DNA from: Anaerolineae bacterium
GTDB lineage: Bacteria > Chloroflexota > Anaerolineae > Anaerolineales > E44-bin32
DNA length: 64,000 nt
Direction: 5' to 3'
NCBI GenBank assembly: GCA_011192015.1
Contig: DUET01000074.1
Span: 42,863 to 106,862, forward strand
The notes under the pieces were generated by a model that was not told where the DNA came from, did no database searches, and worked only from the letters and a program-made list of their open reading frames with translations. The position numbers and the translations under genes were made by a program. Shown in pieces: positions 8,901-18,691 of the stretch; positions within the stretch are counted from its first letter, which is position 1; every line of letters starts with the position of its first letter.

Positions 8901-10262
8901 ATGAAAAGGAACCTTTACTTACTCCTGACCTTGACGCTCCTCTGCTCGGTTGTACTTACTGCATGCGGTGGGCAACCATCTACAGAGACTACAGCTCCTG
9001 ATGCCGGAACAACGGGACAGGAACCGTTAGAACCATCAGAACCTACCGCCACGCTCAATCCCAACACGGTTTCGGCCACCATCAACCCCGATGGTGGCAC
9101 GGTGACCAGCATTGACGGTCTCGTGGAATTCATCATCCCTGAGGATTCCATCCCCGAGAACGTGACGGTCAATCTCACCCTGCTTGATTCCGACGACGAC
9201 AATCCCAAGTTTCTTACGCCAGCGTATGATGTTGAGGTCGTCGGCGCTCCCGAACAATTAGGGTGGCTTCCGATGCTTTCCTACCCTGGGGCGGCCAACC
9301 TTGAAAATCCCGAGACAGTGGTTTTCGCCACCAATCTGACCATCACCGGCGACTTTGAAACCGAAGGGGATGTACCCGGCGAACTCCAATACTGGGTGCC
9401 TTTGACCTACTCTCTGGGCGCACTCGAGAATCCCTTGCTGCTTCCCATGTGGCACTTCTCACCCTATCGGGTGATCAACATCGTCAGCGGACCGGTGTGT
9501 GAACCTACTAACGAGATGCTTGAACCCCCCGCCACACCTGAGGACATGTACTATGTCGGGCGCGTGGTGATCATCAATGACATCTACAGCGAGCGATACT
9601 CCACCCTGCCACCGGATTACGAGGATACACATAATGGCAAGGTTCGCGGCTTCCGCTATCTCGATGAGGTCGCGGGATGCGACATCCTTGTCTTGCACTG
9701 GTATCGCCCTAACGGCGCTGCACCGACCCCCACACCCGATCCTGGAGGGGGTGGATGGCCACCCCCTGGAGGAGGAGGTTGGCCACCACAGCCTCCCCCC
9801 GGACTGCAGATCAATCCTCCTCAAGAACCATGCTGGGTGTATCTAGGCTATACAGTCCTCTTCAGATGGACCCAGGTCTTCGCAGATCTTGACTTCGAGA
9901 AATGGCTCTTTGAAACCGAGGGGGACCTCCAATTCGAACTCAGCCGAGATCGCCAGCCACCCGGCTTCGATGTGGTGTATGTGTTTGCGAGAAAGGATTG
10001 CGACGATTGGAACGAATGCACCGACGATTGGTGCAACCCCGCCACTGGTGAATGCGAGCACGATCCGATCCCAGACTGCACGCCATCGGAATGCTACTGC
10101 AGCGACGATGCCATCATCACCTCCACCGGCTGCACGTGGTCTGATGCCAATCAATGCAGTGGCCTGCACTCAGCATGTGAACATGAGGGGATCATTGCTC
10201 CCTATAAGAGCGGACAGACATGTTGCTGGGGAAGCTGCTGCATCACCATCACTTGTCCATAG
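8901..10262 (+). CDS. Secreted lipoprotein: ZU5-like N-terminal region, Gly/Pro/Trp linker, Cys-rich C-terminus
   Basis: Lipobox 'VLTACGG'; 'GGTVTSIDGLVEFIIPEDSIPENVTVNLTLL'; linker 'PGGGGWPPPGGGGWPPQPPPG'; 'CDDWNECTDDWCNPATGECEHDPIPDC'. Confidence 0.75.
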   Translation: MKRNLYLLLTLTLLCSVVLTACGGQPSTETTAPDAGTTGQEPLEPSEPTATLNPNTVSATINPDGGTVTSIDGLVEFIIPEDSIPENVTVNLTLLDSDDDNPKFLTPAYDVEVVGAPEQLGWLPMLSYPGAANLENPETVVFATNLTITGDFETEGDVPGELQYWVPLTYSLGALENPLLLPMWHFSPYRVINIVSGPVCEPTNEMLEPPATPEDMYYVGRVVIINDIYSERYSTLPPDYEDTHNGKVRGFRYLDEVAGCDILVLHWYRPNGAAPTPTPDPGGGGWPPPGGGGWPPQPPPGLQINPPQEPCWVYLGYTVLFRWTQVFADLDFEKWLFETEGDLQFELSRDRQPPGFDVVYVFARKDCDDWNECTDDWCNPATGECEHDPIPDCTPSECYCSDDAIITSTGCTWSDANQCSGLHSACEHEGIIAPYKSGQTCCWGSCCITITCP

Positions 10263-10294
10263 CACCCCAAGTAACTCTGCCCTCGGGTTTCTTC

Positions 10295-10335
10295 CGTGCG
10301 GGTGAAGCTGTGCGCTTCACCCGCACGACATTTTT
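10295..10335 (+). terminator. Rho-independent terminator
   Basis: 14-bp perfect stem cgtgcgggtgaagc-tgtgc-gcttcacccgcacg followed by acattttt. Confidence 0.85.
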
Positions 10336-10447
10336 GCATGCTGGCTGAGTGGTTTTCAATCTTCACTACTTGCCGCTACAATGACAGCAGAAACGGCGAC
10401 GGGGGAATCATCCCCTTGCTGTTTCCCCCGTGAATGGTGGCACCTGC

Positions 10448-11395
10448 ATGGACGATATCATTCTACGCCTTGAAGGTTTGACCAAGCGCTACGGTGCTCT
10501 GACCGCCGTAACGGATCTTGATCTGGAGATCTACGCTGGCGAGATATTGGGTTTCTTGGGGCCCAACGGCGCGGGTAAGACCACCTCCATCAACATGATG
10601 TCCGGCCTGCTTCGGCCTGACGATGGCCGTGTAATACTCCGGGGTGTTCCCATCACAGTCAGCAGCGAGGAGGTCCGCTCCCGCATCGGTTACTGTCCTC
10701 AGGAGGTTGCTCTATGGGGGCGCTTGAATTGCGCCGAACAATTACAGTTCATGGCCATGATGCACGGACTGAAACGCGCGAAAGCGCGTGAAGCAAGCCA
10801 TCACTTGCTAGAGACATTCGAGCTTATCGAAAGCCGAGGAAAGCAGGCGCGAAAGCTCTCAGGCGGCATGCAGAGGCGCCTCAACGTTGCGATGTCCTTG
10901 GTCCATGACCCGGACATTGTTTTCTTGGATGAACCCGAAATCGGTCTTGATCCACAGAGCCGCATCATGGTCCGCGAGTACATCCGAGGTCTCGCCGGCT
11001 CCAAGACGATCATCCTGACCACGCACAACATGGATGAAGCCGACCGCCTTTCCGACCGTGTCGCCATCATCGATCACGGCGCGCTCATCGCCTTGGGCAC
11101 GCCCGAAGAATTGAAGCGCAGCATCGGCGCAGAGGATGTGCTCGAGATCGAAGTGACGAGCACTCCAAGCGATATGACCGCCTTGCAGAAGCGGATCGAG
11201 GATCTTGGATGTCAAGTTGAGCTGGCACCTTCTGACGGCGCGCTGTTCATGCGCGGCAGAGAGGTGATCTCGCAGCTTCCATCCATTGTGGATACATTAA
11301 ACCGTACTGGTTTGCGTTTTGGCGAAATCCGCGTCCGTCAGACGACACTGGAAGATGTATTCATCCATCTGACCGGGAGGAGGCTGCGAGAATGA
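10448..11395 (+). CDS. ABC transporter ATP-binding protein
   Basis: Walker A 'GPNGAGKTTSINM', signature 'KLSGGMQRRLN', Walker B 'IVFLDEPEIGLD'. Confidence 0.93.
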   Translation: MDDIILRLEGLTKRYGALTAVTDLDLEIYAGEILGFLGPNGAGKTTSINMMSGLLRPDDGRVILRGVPITVSSEEVRSRIGYCPQEVALWGRLNCAEQLQFMAMMHGLKRAKAREASHHLLETFELIESRGKQARKLSGGMQRRLNVAMSLVHDPDIVFLDEPEIGLDPQSRIMVREYIRGLAGSKTIILTTHNMDEADRLSDRVAIIDHGALIALGTPEELKRSIGAEDVLEIEVTSTPSDMTALQKRIEDLGCQVELAPSDGALFMRGREVISQLPSIVDTLNRTGLRFGEIRVRQTTLEDVFIHLTGRRLRE

Positions 11396-12561
11396 GACTC
11401 GTGAGCATCTTCCTGAAAAGCCTCAAGGAACAGATACGTGACCCTCTCACGCTCAGTTTGAGTCTAGCTTTCGCTCCCTTCTTCGTGCTTCTCTACGGCT
11501 TGTTCTTTCCGAGTGAATCGACGGCCTATTCCCTGCTTGTTCTGAACCATGATGCCGGCGCACAAATCGTGGACGGAAGCCGGCAAGATTATGGCGAGGA
11601 GATTCTGCGGGCCATGGCGGAACTGGCTTACGCTGACGAAAGACAGATGCTGGAGATCGAGATAGTAGATGATCGCGCGTCTGCCGAACAGCGACTCCGG
11701 GATCGCGATGCGGATGCGCTCTTGGTTCTTCCGGAAGCACTCTCCCAGACCATCTGGGAGGCAAGCCAAGGCCGAGAAACTGCCATCGCAGAAGTGATCT
11801 TCATCGGAGATCTTACGAGTCCTAAGTATCTCGTTGCGGCTGTGATGGCGAACGCTGTGCTGGATGAGCACATCCATGAGGCAACCGCCCAAGTGCGGCC
11901 AATCACGATCACCGAGATTCCCTTGGGCGCGTCTGCGGAACGGAGCGAGTTCGAGATCTATGTGCCGGGGTTGATCATCTTCGCAGTGGTGATGCTGATC
12001 TTCCAGGCATCGATGACCATTGCCCGGGAGATCGAGAGTGGCACTCTGCGCCGACTGGAATTTTCACGCATGAAGGCCTTCGATTATATCGGTGGAACCA
12101 CGTTAGCTCTGCTTGCCATCGCGCTGATACAAGTGCTGCTCACATTCTTCACCGCCGAGGCGTTAAACTTCCGAAGTCAAGGAGCATTGTGGTTGGCGGT
12201 CTTGATTGGCGCACTTACCGCTCTCTCCATCATCGGCGCGGGCATGATCGTCGCCTGTCTATCGAAGAGCGTCTCTCAAGCCTTCATCATCGCCAACTTC
12301 CCTATGGCACTTTTCATGTTCTTCTCCGGAGCGATCTATCCTGTCCACAATCCAACGCTCTTCACAATCGGTGAACGTACGATCGGGATCTTCGACACCA
12401 TCCCCGCAACACACGCAGTTGTGGCCATGAATAAGGTCTTCACTCTCGGCGCGGGGCTGGGGGAGATCGGCTATGAGCTGGGTATGCTTCTCATGCTCTC
12501 GCTTCTTTACTTTGTTGCGGGCATCTGGCTATTCAGGCAAACGCAATTGAAGTCAAAATAA
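11392..12561 (+). CDS. ABC-2 type transporter permease
   Basis: Overlaps the ATPase gene by 4 nt (ATGA); N-terminal TM, large extracytoplasmic region, C-terminal 5-TM block. Confidence 0.88.
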   Translation: MRLVSIFLKSLKEQIRDPLTLSLSLAFAPFFVLLYGLFFPSESTAYSLLVLNHDAGAQIVDGSRQDYGEEILRAMAELAYADERQMLEIEIVDDRASAEQRLRDRDADALLVLPEALSQTIWEASQGRETAIAEVIFIGDLTSPKYLVAAVMANAVLDEHIHEATAQVRPITITEIPLGASAERSEFEIYVPGLIIFAVVMLIFQASMTIAREIESGTLRRLEFSRMKAFDYIGGTTLALLAIALIQVLLTFFTAEALNFRSQGALWLAVLIGALTALSIIGAGMIVACLSKSVSQAFIIANFPMALFMFFSGAIYPVHNPTLFTIGERTIGIFDTIPATHAVVAMNKVFTLGAGLGEIGYELGMLLMLSLLYFVAGIWLFRQTQLKSK

Positions 12562-12624
12562 ACCTTCCCGAGGGCCTGTGTTTGTGGAGCTGCATCTCGA
12601 ACAACGCCATGCAAGGCTGCTGGA

Positions 12625-13293
12625 TTGAACTCTGAACCGGTATCCATCTGGACTGGCAGATGGAAACTCATCAGGAATGAGGAGTTTTATGTGGTTATCA
12701 AACATGCATTCCCCATCATTGCTTTCCCGATCCTTCTGACGATTGGCGTTGTCTTGATCCCCATCGTTCCCGACTACTCCAATCATGTTCTGGCTGCAGA
12801 AGCTGCTGAACAGACAGGACGCTGGCTGGCCGGGCATCTCATCTCCGCCGCAGCGTTTGGCTTGAGTGTGTGGGCAGCCAGCGAGATCATGGCCGAGCTT
12901 CGCCATCGGGGATCGAAACCAGAGCCTACTCCGCTTCTCCTGATCTCCTTGGGCGCAGCACTTTACGCCGCAGGACTGGGAGCAGATGGAATTGCTCCGG
13001 TTGCATTGAACGTTTCGGGAAATTCCCCCCTTGCATTCCTCGACGGGGGAATCTGGGTGACGGGGGTCTTCATCTTGGCAACCCTGCTTTTCGGGGTTGG
13101 CCTCATCGGTCTCACACGCAGCGCCATCCGAGGGGGAATCATTACAGGTATATGGCGCTATATTGTGTTCGGATCAGCGATTGCGTTGATGGTCGTACCC
13201 GCAATTCCATCAGGATATGGACTTTTCGGCGAGGCTCTGGCTGCATTAGGGGTGTTTATACCCATGGGATTCTCGATGGCGCGTCCGAATTGA
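12625..13293 (+). CDS. Multi-pass membrane protein, hypothetical
   Basis: 222 aa, several hydrophobic helices; start codon uncertain. Confidence 0.6.
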   Translation: MNSEPVSIWTGRWKLIRNEEFYVVIKHAFPIIAFPILLTIGVVLIPIVPDYSNHVLAAEAAEQTGRWLAGHLISAAAFGLSVWAASEIMAELRHRGSKPEPTPLLLISLGAALYAAGLGADGIAPVALNVSGNSPLAFLDGGIWVTGVFILATLLFGVGLIGLTRSAIRGGIITGIWRYIVFGSAIALMVVPAIPSGYGLFGEALAALGVFIPMGFSMARPN

Positions 13294-13434
13294 GAACTCA
13301 AAAGGATGACACTTGCCCGCAAAGACACCAATCCCGGAGGCAAGCCCTCCAGATACCGGATCAGCATGACATGGGCAACCCTGAAGAAGTATGGAATTCG
13401 AGGTTTCGAACCAAGATACGGGCCTAGAGTACGC

Positions 13435-13465
13435 TTGACAAATAATCGATCTATACTAGCATAAT
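13435..13465 (+). promoter_or_regulatory. Promoter candidate for the small membrane protein gene
   Basis: TTGACA, 19-nt spacer, CATAAT, about 30 nt upstream of the ATG at 13498 (spacer longer than optimal). Confidence 0.4.
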
Positions 13466-13497
13466 ACTCGCAAGCAAACTTGCAGGAGGATACTTTC

Positions 13498-13704
13498 ATG
13501 TCCGAAGACACAGCAAAACGCCTTCGAGTTGTCCGATTTTGGCTGGTTGGCGTGTTCTTGATCATCCTCGCCGCGCTCATCGCCTTCGGGTTCGTGTTCC
13601 CTGGTCTATTTACAGAGATCTTGTTCTGGCTGGGCCCCGTCATCGCTGCAGTTCTCTTCGTTTTGTTCTATTTTCTCTACAAGTGGTGGCTCGGGCGTAA
13701 ATAG
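13498..13704 (+). CDS. Small two-TM membrane protein
   Basis: 68 aa; RBS-like gcaggagg upstream; two hydrophobic segments. Confidence 0.6.
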   Translation: MSEDTAKRLRVVRFWLVGVFLIILAALIAFGFVFPGLFTEILFWLGPVIAAVLFVLFYFLYKWWLGRK

Positions 13705-13733
13705 ATCCTTAGTTTGCATAACCATATGGAGCG

Positions 13734-13763
13734 CTTGCTCCATCCGGACTCGGATGGAGCAAG
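13734..13763 (+). terminator. Terminator-like hairpin
   Basis: 12-bp stem cttgctccatcc-ggactc-ggatggagcaag followed by attt. Confidence 0.6.
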
Positions 13764-14049
13764 ATTTACATTGATCAAACGATAGTTTGTATCGTCTCAC
13801 GATCGCGGGGAAAATACCTGAGTGGTCATTGCTCCCCGCTTTTCGTTTCTTAAAACCTGCGTTGGAAGGTACATTTCTTGGAGCCCGTTGGATCTGATAA
13901 CAAGCCGTGCCTTCCGACAACATGGATTGCGGGCCGTTTCTTCAAGAGACCAGGAATCATGCGGCTCCCATAACGGAGCCCGGCTGGAGGTTTCCAGCAT
14001 ACTATGATAGGAAAGCTATCCGTTTGGTATGACTGTGAGAGGAAACATC

Positions 14050-14679
14050 ATGCTGAATAAGAGAATCATCTTCCCGCTGCTGTGCATCTGGATCATCGTA
14101 GCATCCTGTTCCGCATCCAGTGTCCTTGGATTGGAGCCGGATGAGCAGCCTCGGACCTACTACGACACGTTGGAATTGAGCACTCCTGAGATAGCCGTGG
14201 AAACCTTCTCGGATGCTTTCGCGCGGGACGATTTCCTAACGGTGTACCTGGTGTTATCCACCCGATCTCAGTTCATCTTCCTGCAACGTTTGCGTATGCT
14301 GGATTATTCGCACATCCTGCAACCGGATTCCTTTGAACGTATCCGGGACGATGTATCCACCTTTGCGGAGGGGATTGGTGCCGGGGAACATACAGACGAG
14401 GGATGGTACATCTTCGATCAAATCATGTTGGCTGCGAAGAAACACGATGTACTGCTCATCGATCTCAGCGGGGAAGTGAGCATCCTCGAGAGCCGAGATA
14501 TGGAACTGGACAACTATGATCAAGTGGTGGATGTGATCTGCGATGTGGATGGAATTCAGGGAAGGGTCACCTTCCGCATGGTACAGGCTCCGAGTGGAAA
14601 TTGGCGCGTGTACCAGGTGATCGTTCCCGGTGGCGATGAGGACATGGTTCCCTGGGCAGTCCCTCAGGGGGATTCCTGA
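14050..14679 (+). CDS. Putative lipoprotein, hypothetical
   Basis: Signal with lipobox-like 'IIVASCSAS'; globular secreted remainder (NTF2-like? unproven). Confidence 0.65.
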   Translation: MLNKRIIFPLLCIWIIVASCSASSVLGLEPDEQPRTYYDTLELSTPEIAVETFSDAFARDDFLTVYLVLSTRSQFIFLQRLRMLDYSHILQPDSFERIRDDVSTFAEGIGAGEHTDEGWYIFDQIMLAAKKHDVLLIDLSGEVSILESRDMELDNYDQVVDVICDVDGIQGRVTFRMVQAPSGNWRVYQVIVPGGDEDMVPWAVPQGDS

Positions 14680-14781
14680 CCAGTTTGTGCGTCGTTAAAC
14701 TCAATCGGATGCGTGCCTATCAGGAGTATGGGGAGAACTCGTTCGCCGATCGAAGTGCCGAAATCGCGACCCAATATTGCC

Positions 14782-14810
14782 TTTGCATTCTTCCGCATAC
14801 ATGCTATAGT
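14782..14810 (+). promoter_or_regulatory. Sigma70-like promoter
   Basis: TTTGCA-N17-TATAGT. Confidence 0.5.
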
Positions 14811-15186
14811 CTCATGCAGTGTTACTCGCAAGCCGGTACAAAACAGTCCCGATACGGCTTGCATTCGCCATCTCCATTCGTATCATAGGTCAAGGAGGGG
14901 GCGCAAACAATTGCGGGTTCCTTTCACCCAGAGCTCTGAGGTACCAGGAACCCCTGCAGCAAGGCTTGTGTTGTCCATTCGCACCCATGTGGGCACAAAG
15001 GGATGCGCTTGGTTCGATGGATTGATTTATCCGGGGGTATCTTCACCTGATCCGTTATGCAATCCAGCAAGGTCTTGGAGGGCAGGACTGATCATGGATC
15101 ACGGAAGACCATCCCCAGCATAGCTATGTTCTCGCCAAACGATCAGATCAGGATCACAAGTCACAGCATGGAAAGGAGCTCATCAG

Positions 15187-15381
15187 ATGGCCTACACGTA
15201 CACGAACTCGAAGGGAAACACCTACATTCTTCATGGTCGATCGAGAGTCTTGAAATCGGGCAAGACCCAAACGCTCTACTTCTTCGCCAAGGAAACAAAG
15301 GAAGGCGCTTTGGACGCCGTTCCCGCCGGTTATCACGTCGCCGAGACCAAGACGGGGCTGCCTGTCCTCAAGCGAAACTAG
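15187..15381 (+). CDS. Conserved small protein (64 aa) of unknown function
   Basis: RBS ggaaaggag upstream; 'YTNSKGNTYILHGRSRVLKSGKTQTLYFFAKETKEGALDAVPAGYHVAETKTGLPVLKRN' resembles a small protein recurrent in diverse bacteria (from memory). Confidence 0.7.
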   Translation: MAYTYTNSKGNTYILHGRSRVLKSGKTQTLYFFAKETKEGALDAVPAGYHVAETKTGLPVLKRN

Positions 15382-15551
15382 ATCTCCATCGCATGGTTTC
15401 ATGGGAGTGTCCAACAGCGCGATCGAAACATGCGTGCTCACGGAATCCTGATCGAACAGCATCACCCGACACTCCCTGAAGAACCTTCGAAACCATACAC
15501 CACTCCTTGTTGTATCATCGTCCAACTGCGATGGGGCTCCGCAAGGAATAG

Positions 15552-15578
15552 ACTGGGTGGGGTTACTCCCCACCCAGT
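15552..15578 (+). terminator. Hairpin downstream of the 64-aa ORF
   Basis: 11-bp stem actgggtgggg-ttact-ccccacccagt; no U-tract. Confidence 0.4.
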
Positions 15579-15718
15579 TGAAGTTCACTCGTATCGATGC
15601 GGCGTAAACTCGACCCACACCCGCATCATGGATCGCAACGAACCTGGCTTTCCATGGGCGTCCGTGATCCTGATGCTTCCCAATACAGATTCCGGTCTTC
15701 TTCGCCAATGAGGTACCC

Positions 15719-16372
15719 ATGCAAGAGCCAGCCATGACCCCAGGCCTTCACGAGCAATTCCTGCTGCCCGATGGACGCCGCTATGCAATCTCCCTGCCTC
15801 CGGGCTATGCGCCATCGGAATCCTGGCCGCTTGTGATGGCGCTGCACTGGGGCGGCCCGGTTGCTCCTTTCACAGGCAAGTGGCTGCTCGCAGGGCTCAT
15901 CGAACCCGCTCTGCGAGCATTGGATGCCGTTCTCGTGGCTCCGGATCGTACCCAGGAGGATTGGGCCAATCTTCAGAGTGAAACCGAAACTTTGGAACTT
16001 ATGCGTTTCGTGCAAGATCGCTACAGCATCGATCCCCAGAAGACCCTTCTCTGCGGCTACAGCTTGGGCGGGATCGGAACCTGGTACATGGCGGCTCGAA
16101 ATCAAACCCTGTTTACCGCTGCATTGCCCATTTCCGCCGCCCCCTTCGCCTCCTCAACAGAGATCGAGTGGCGCATTCCTCTCTACGTCATTCACAGCCG
16201 ACAGGATGAGATCTTTCCCTTCGCGACAGTTGAGGCCGTGGTTCGTGATCTCCAGGAGAAGGGATGTGCAATCGAACTGCTGGTCGTCGATGGAATCACT
16301 CACTTCGCAACGGAAGGCTTCGTTCGCCCGCTCCAGACGGCCGTCGACTGGATCCAAAACCAGTGGGCCTAA
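15719..16372 (+). CDS. Alpha/beta hydrolase (phospholipase/carboxylesterase or dienelactone-hydrolase-like)
   Basis: 'LLCGYSLGGIGTWYMA' nucleophile elbow; 'PLYVIHSRQDEIFPF' Asp; 'DGITHFA' His. Confidence 0.85.
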   Translation: MQEPAMTPGLHEQFLLPDGRRYAISLPPGYAPSESWPLVMALHWGGPVAPFTGKWLLAGLIEPALRALDAVLVAPDRTQEDWANLQSETETLELMRFVQDRYSIDPQKTLLCGYSLGGIGTWYMAARNQTLFTAALPISAAPFASSTEIEWRIPLYVIHSRQDEIFPFATVEAVVRDLQEKGCAIELLVVDGITHFATEGFVRPLQTAVDWIQNQWA

Positions 16373-16574
16373 ACGAGTAAGTTCTGCTTCACGAATGTAC
16401 GGCTGAATATTGAACGAAACCACTCCTGTTGGATAGCACCCTATTTCCCTCTCCACTCCAAAGTTAGAACCACAGGCACCTTGTAGATGATAGGCACAAT
16501 GGTGTAGAGTGGAATGCAGATCAATCAACTCTCCAGCAAGGGTTTACCGATCATTAAGACATGCAGAGCGCCTC

Positions 16575-17864
16575 ATGCAACCAGATCCTACAAACAACAC
16601 TACACAGGGCAAGTCTTCCCAAACCGAATTAATGATCAGTCGTCTTCGCCGCGCTCATCTCCAGCGAGAAGTCCTACCAACGTCCTGGCGTTCAGCGCTC
16701 AAATGGGCCGTCATGGTCACGCTCGCTCTGCGCATCGGGTTGGGTTTGGTCATGGGCACAGCTTGGATGATCGTCAAACCCCATCTGCCCACTGGCGCTC
16801 TCGTTTCCAACGAACTCTATGACGGCCTCCCTGTTCTATCCGGCACGCCCCTGGACGCGATCCTGGGTGTCTGGGTGCGGTGGGACGCTGTGCACCATCT
16901 CAACCTTGCCCGATTGGGATACTTCCAGGCTCCTGCTGGAGATAGCGTCTTCTATCCTCTCTACCCAGCGGTCACTCGCTTGACGGCCTCGTTGACAGGC
17001 GGCGATTTCATCATCGCCGGGCTGCTTGTATCCACGCTCGCCTGCATCTTCTTGCTTGCCCTTCTCTACCGGCTCGCAGAGAGACATTTCGGCGAGGAAA
17101 CCGCTCGCTGGTCCGTGATCGTTCTAGCTGTCTACCCCCTGTCATTATTCCTGATCGCTCCTTACAGCGAATCGCTCTTCATCGCCCTCTGTCTCGCCGC
17201 GTTCCTCGCTGCAGAGGATCGACGCTGGTGGTTGGCGGGGATCGCAGGTTTCCTCGCCGCCCTGACGCGCCCCAACGGCATACTGATACCAGTCGGCCTG
17301 GCATACCTCGCCTGGCGTCAAGGACATGATCAAAGCACGAAGGTCATCAGCCGGCAATCCATACCCATCCTGGGAGGGTTGACCCTGCCGGTACTTGGGA
17401 GCCTGATCTTCCTCGCCTGGCGCAGCGCTTCCGGATTTGATTCCATCGGACAGATTCTGAACGATCACTCAGGCTTGATCATGGCCGATCCCCTCACCGG
17501 ATTGATCACCGCCATCGGTCAATGGCTGCGCGTGCATGACCTGCACACAACCCTGGATGTATTCAGCGCGCTGATCTTCATCGCCCTGATTGCTCTGATG
17601 ATGGTTCGACCGCGATGGCGTCGTTGGGAGTGGATCGCATTTGCCGGCGCCAACATGCTGCTCTTCTTGAGCAAGAAGAGCTTCATTGCCTCGTCGCTGC
17701 AATCGATGTCGCGCTACGTGCTGGTGCTCTTTCCCGCCTTCATCCTGCTCGGGAACCTGCTGGCACAGCGAAGCCGCCGCACGCGGTTGGTCACCATCGC
17801 CCTCAGCAGCACAGGGTTGATCGCCCTCAGCGCAGCCTACACCCTGTGGATATTCGTGGGATAA
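16575..17864 (+). CDS. PIG-V-like mannosyltransferase family membrane protein
   Basis: 'WVRWDAVHHLNLARLGY', 'FYPLYPAVTRL', 'VYPLSLFLIAPYSESLFIALCLAAFLAAEDRRWWLAGIAGFLAALTRPNGIL'. Confidence 0.8.
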   Translation: MQPDPTNNTTQGKSSQTELMISRLRRAHLQREVLPTSWRSALKWAVMVTLALRIGLGLVMGTAWMIVKPHLPTGALVSNELYDGLPVLSGTPLDAILGVWVRWDAVHHLNLARLGYFQAPAGDSVFYPLYPAVTRLTASLTGGDFIIAGLLVSTLACIFLLALLYRLAERHFGEETARWSVIVLAVYPLSLFLIAPYSESLFIALCLAAFLAAEDRRWWLAGIAGFLAALTRPNGILIPVGLAYLAWRQGHDQSTKVISRQSIPILGGLTLPVLGSLIFLAWRSASGFDSIGQILNDHSGLIMADPLTGLITAIGQWLRVHDLHTTLDVFSALIFIALIALMMVRPRWRRWEWIAFAGANMLLFLSKKSFIASSLQSMSRYVLVLFPAFILLGNLLAQRSRRTRLVTIALSSTGLIALSAAYTLWIFVG

Positions 17865-18095
17865 GAGGTTCAACATGGGGGCCAACCATGCAGACGGCAC
17901 CATCCCTTTCTTGTCTCCTTATCCCTATCAAGCTAGACTGGACCATCCAGCGAGGCGGAAACACCGTCATGCAGCAAGGAGTGTGGGGAAATCCTTGCTC
18001 CCAATAACCAGCATGATCGCTCTCGCAATACCTGCCAATCTCGCCTTGGCGATGACCTATCGACATACCGAGTACTTCTCCGCAGGAGGATGAAC

Positions 18096-18545
18096 ATGCG
18101 TATTGCAAGAAAACCTGTCGTCATGCTCTTCACATTGATCTTCGTCACGCTCTTCGGGCTGGGTGCAGGGGCATGCGGATCCATCAGCCCCCCCGAATCC
18201 TGCAGCAACACGGGCTTCGATGAAGCTGCCTTCTCCGAATACTTCACGGAAATGTATCTGATCAACACTGCCACCGGCGAGCCCGGTGAGAGGGATCCCG
18301 AGCAGGGCGATCGCTATGCAACGGATGACCAGATTGCGGTTCGGATCGAGAGTCTAGGTGAAGTTGAGGTGCGGTTCTGCATCGAACAACGGAAAGGTGG
18401 GGGGCAGATTGTTTACGATCAACTGCACAACATTGCCCAAGGCGAGAGCACGGTGGCGTTGACAACCTTCGACAGCGACCCTTACGTGATCCGCGTGATC
18501 GTGAATGAGGCCTTGGTCAGAAATCTGACGTTCTTCACGGAATGA
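18096..18545 (+). CDS. Putative lipoprotein, hypothetical
   Basis: Signal with 'GLGAGACGS' lipobox-like site; RBS gcaggagg upstream. Confidence 0.6.
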   Translation: MRIARKPVVMLFTLIFVTLFGLGAGACGSISPPESCSNTGFDEAAFSEYFTEMYLINTATGEPGERDPEQGDRYATDDQIAVRIESLGEVEVRFCIEQRKGGGQIVYDQLHNIAQGESTVALTTFDSDPYVIRVIVNEALVRNLTFFTE

Positions 18546-18691
18546 ACTCAGCGTTTACGGCACTTTGTACCGACTGACACATGCCCTTGGAACAAACTGC
18601 GCCGTCTTCGATGTTCGACATGAAGGCGGCGCAGAGGATTCATCCCAACGAATGGGAATAGAAAGACCTTCGGAATTACACCATCCGAGGA

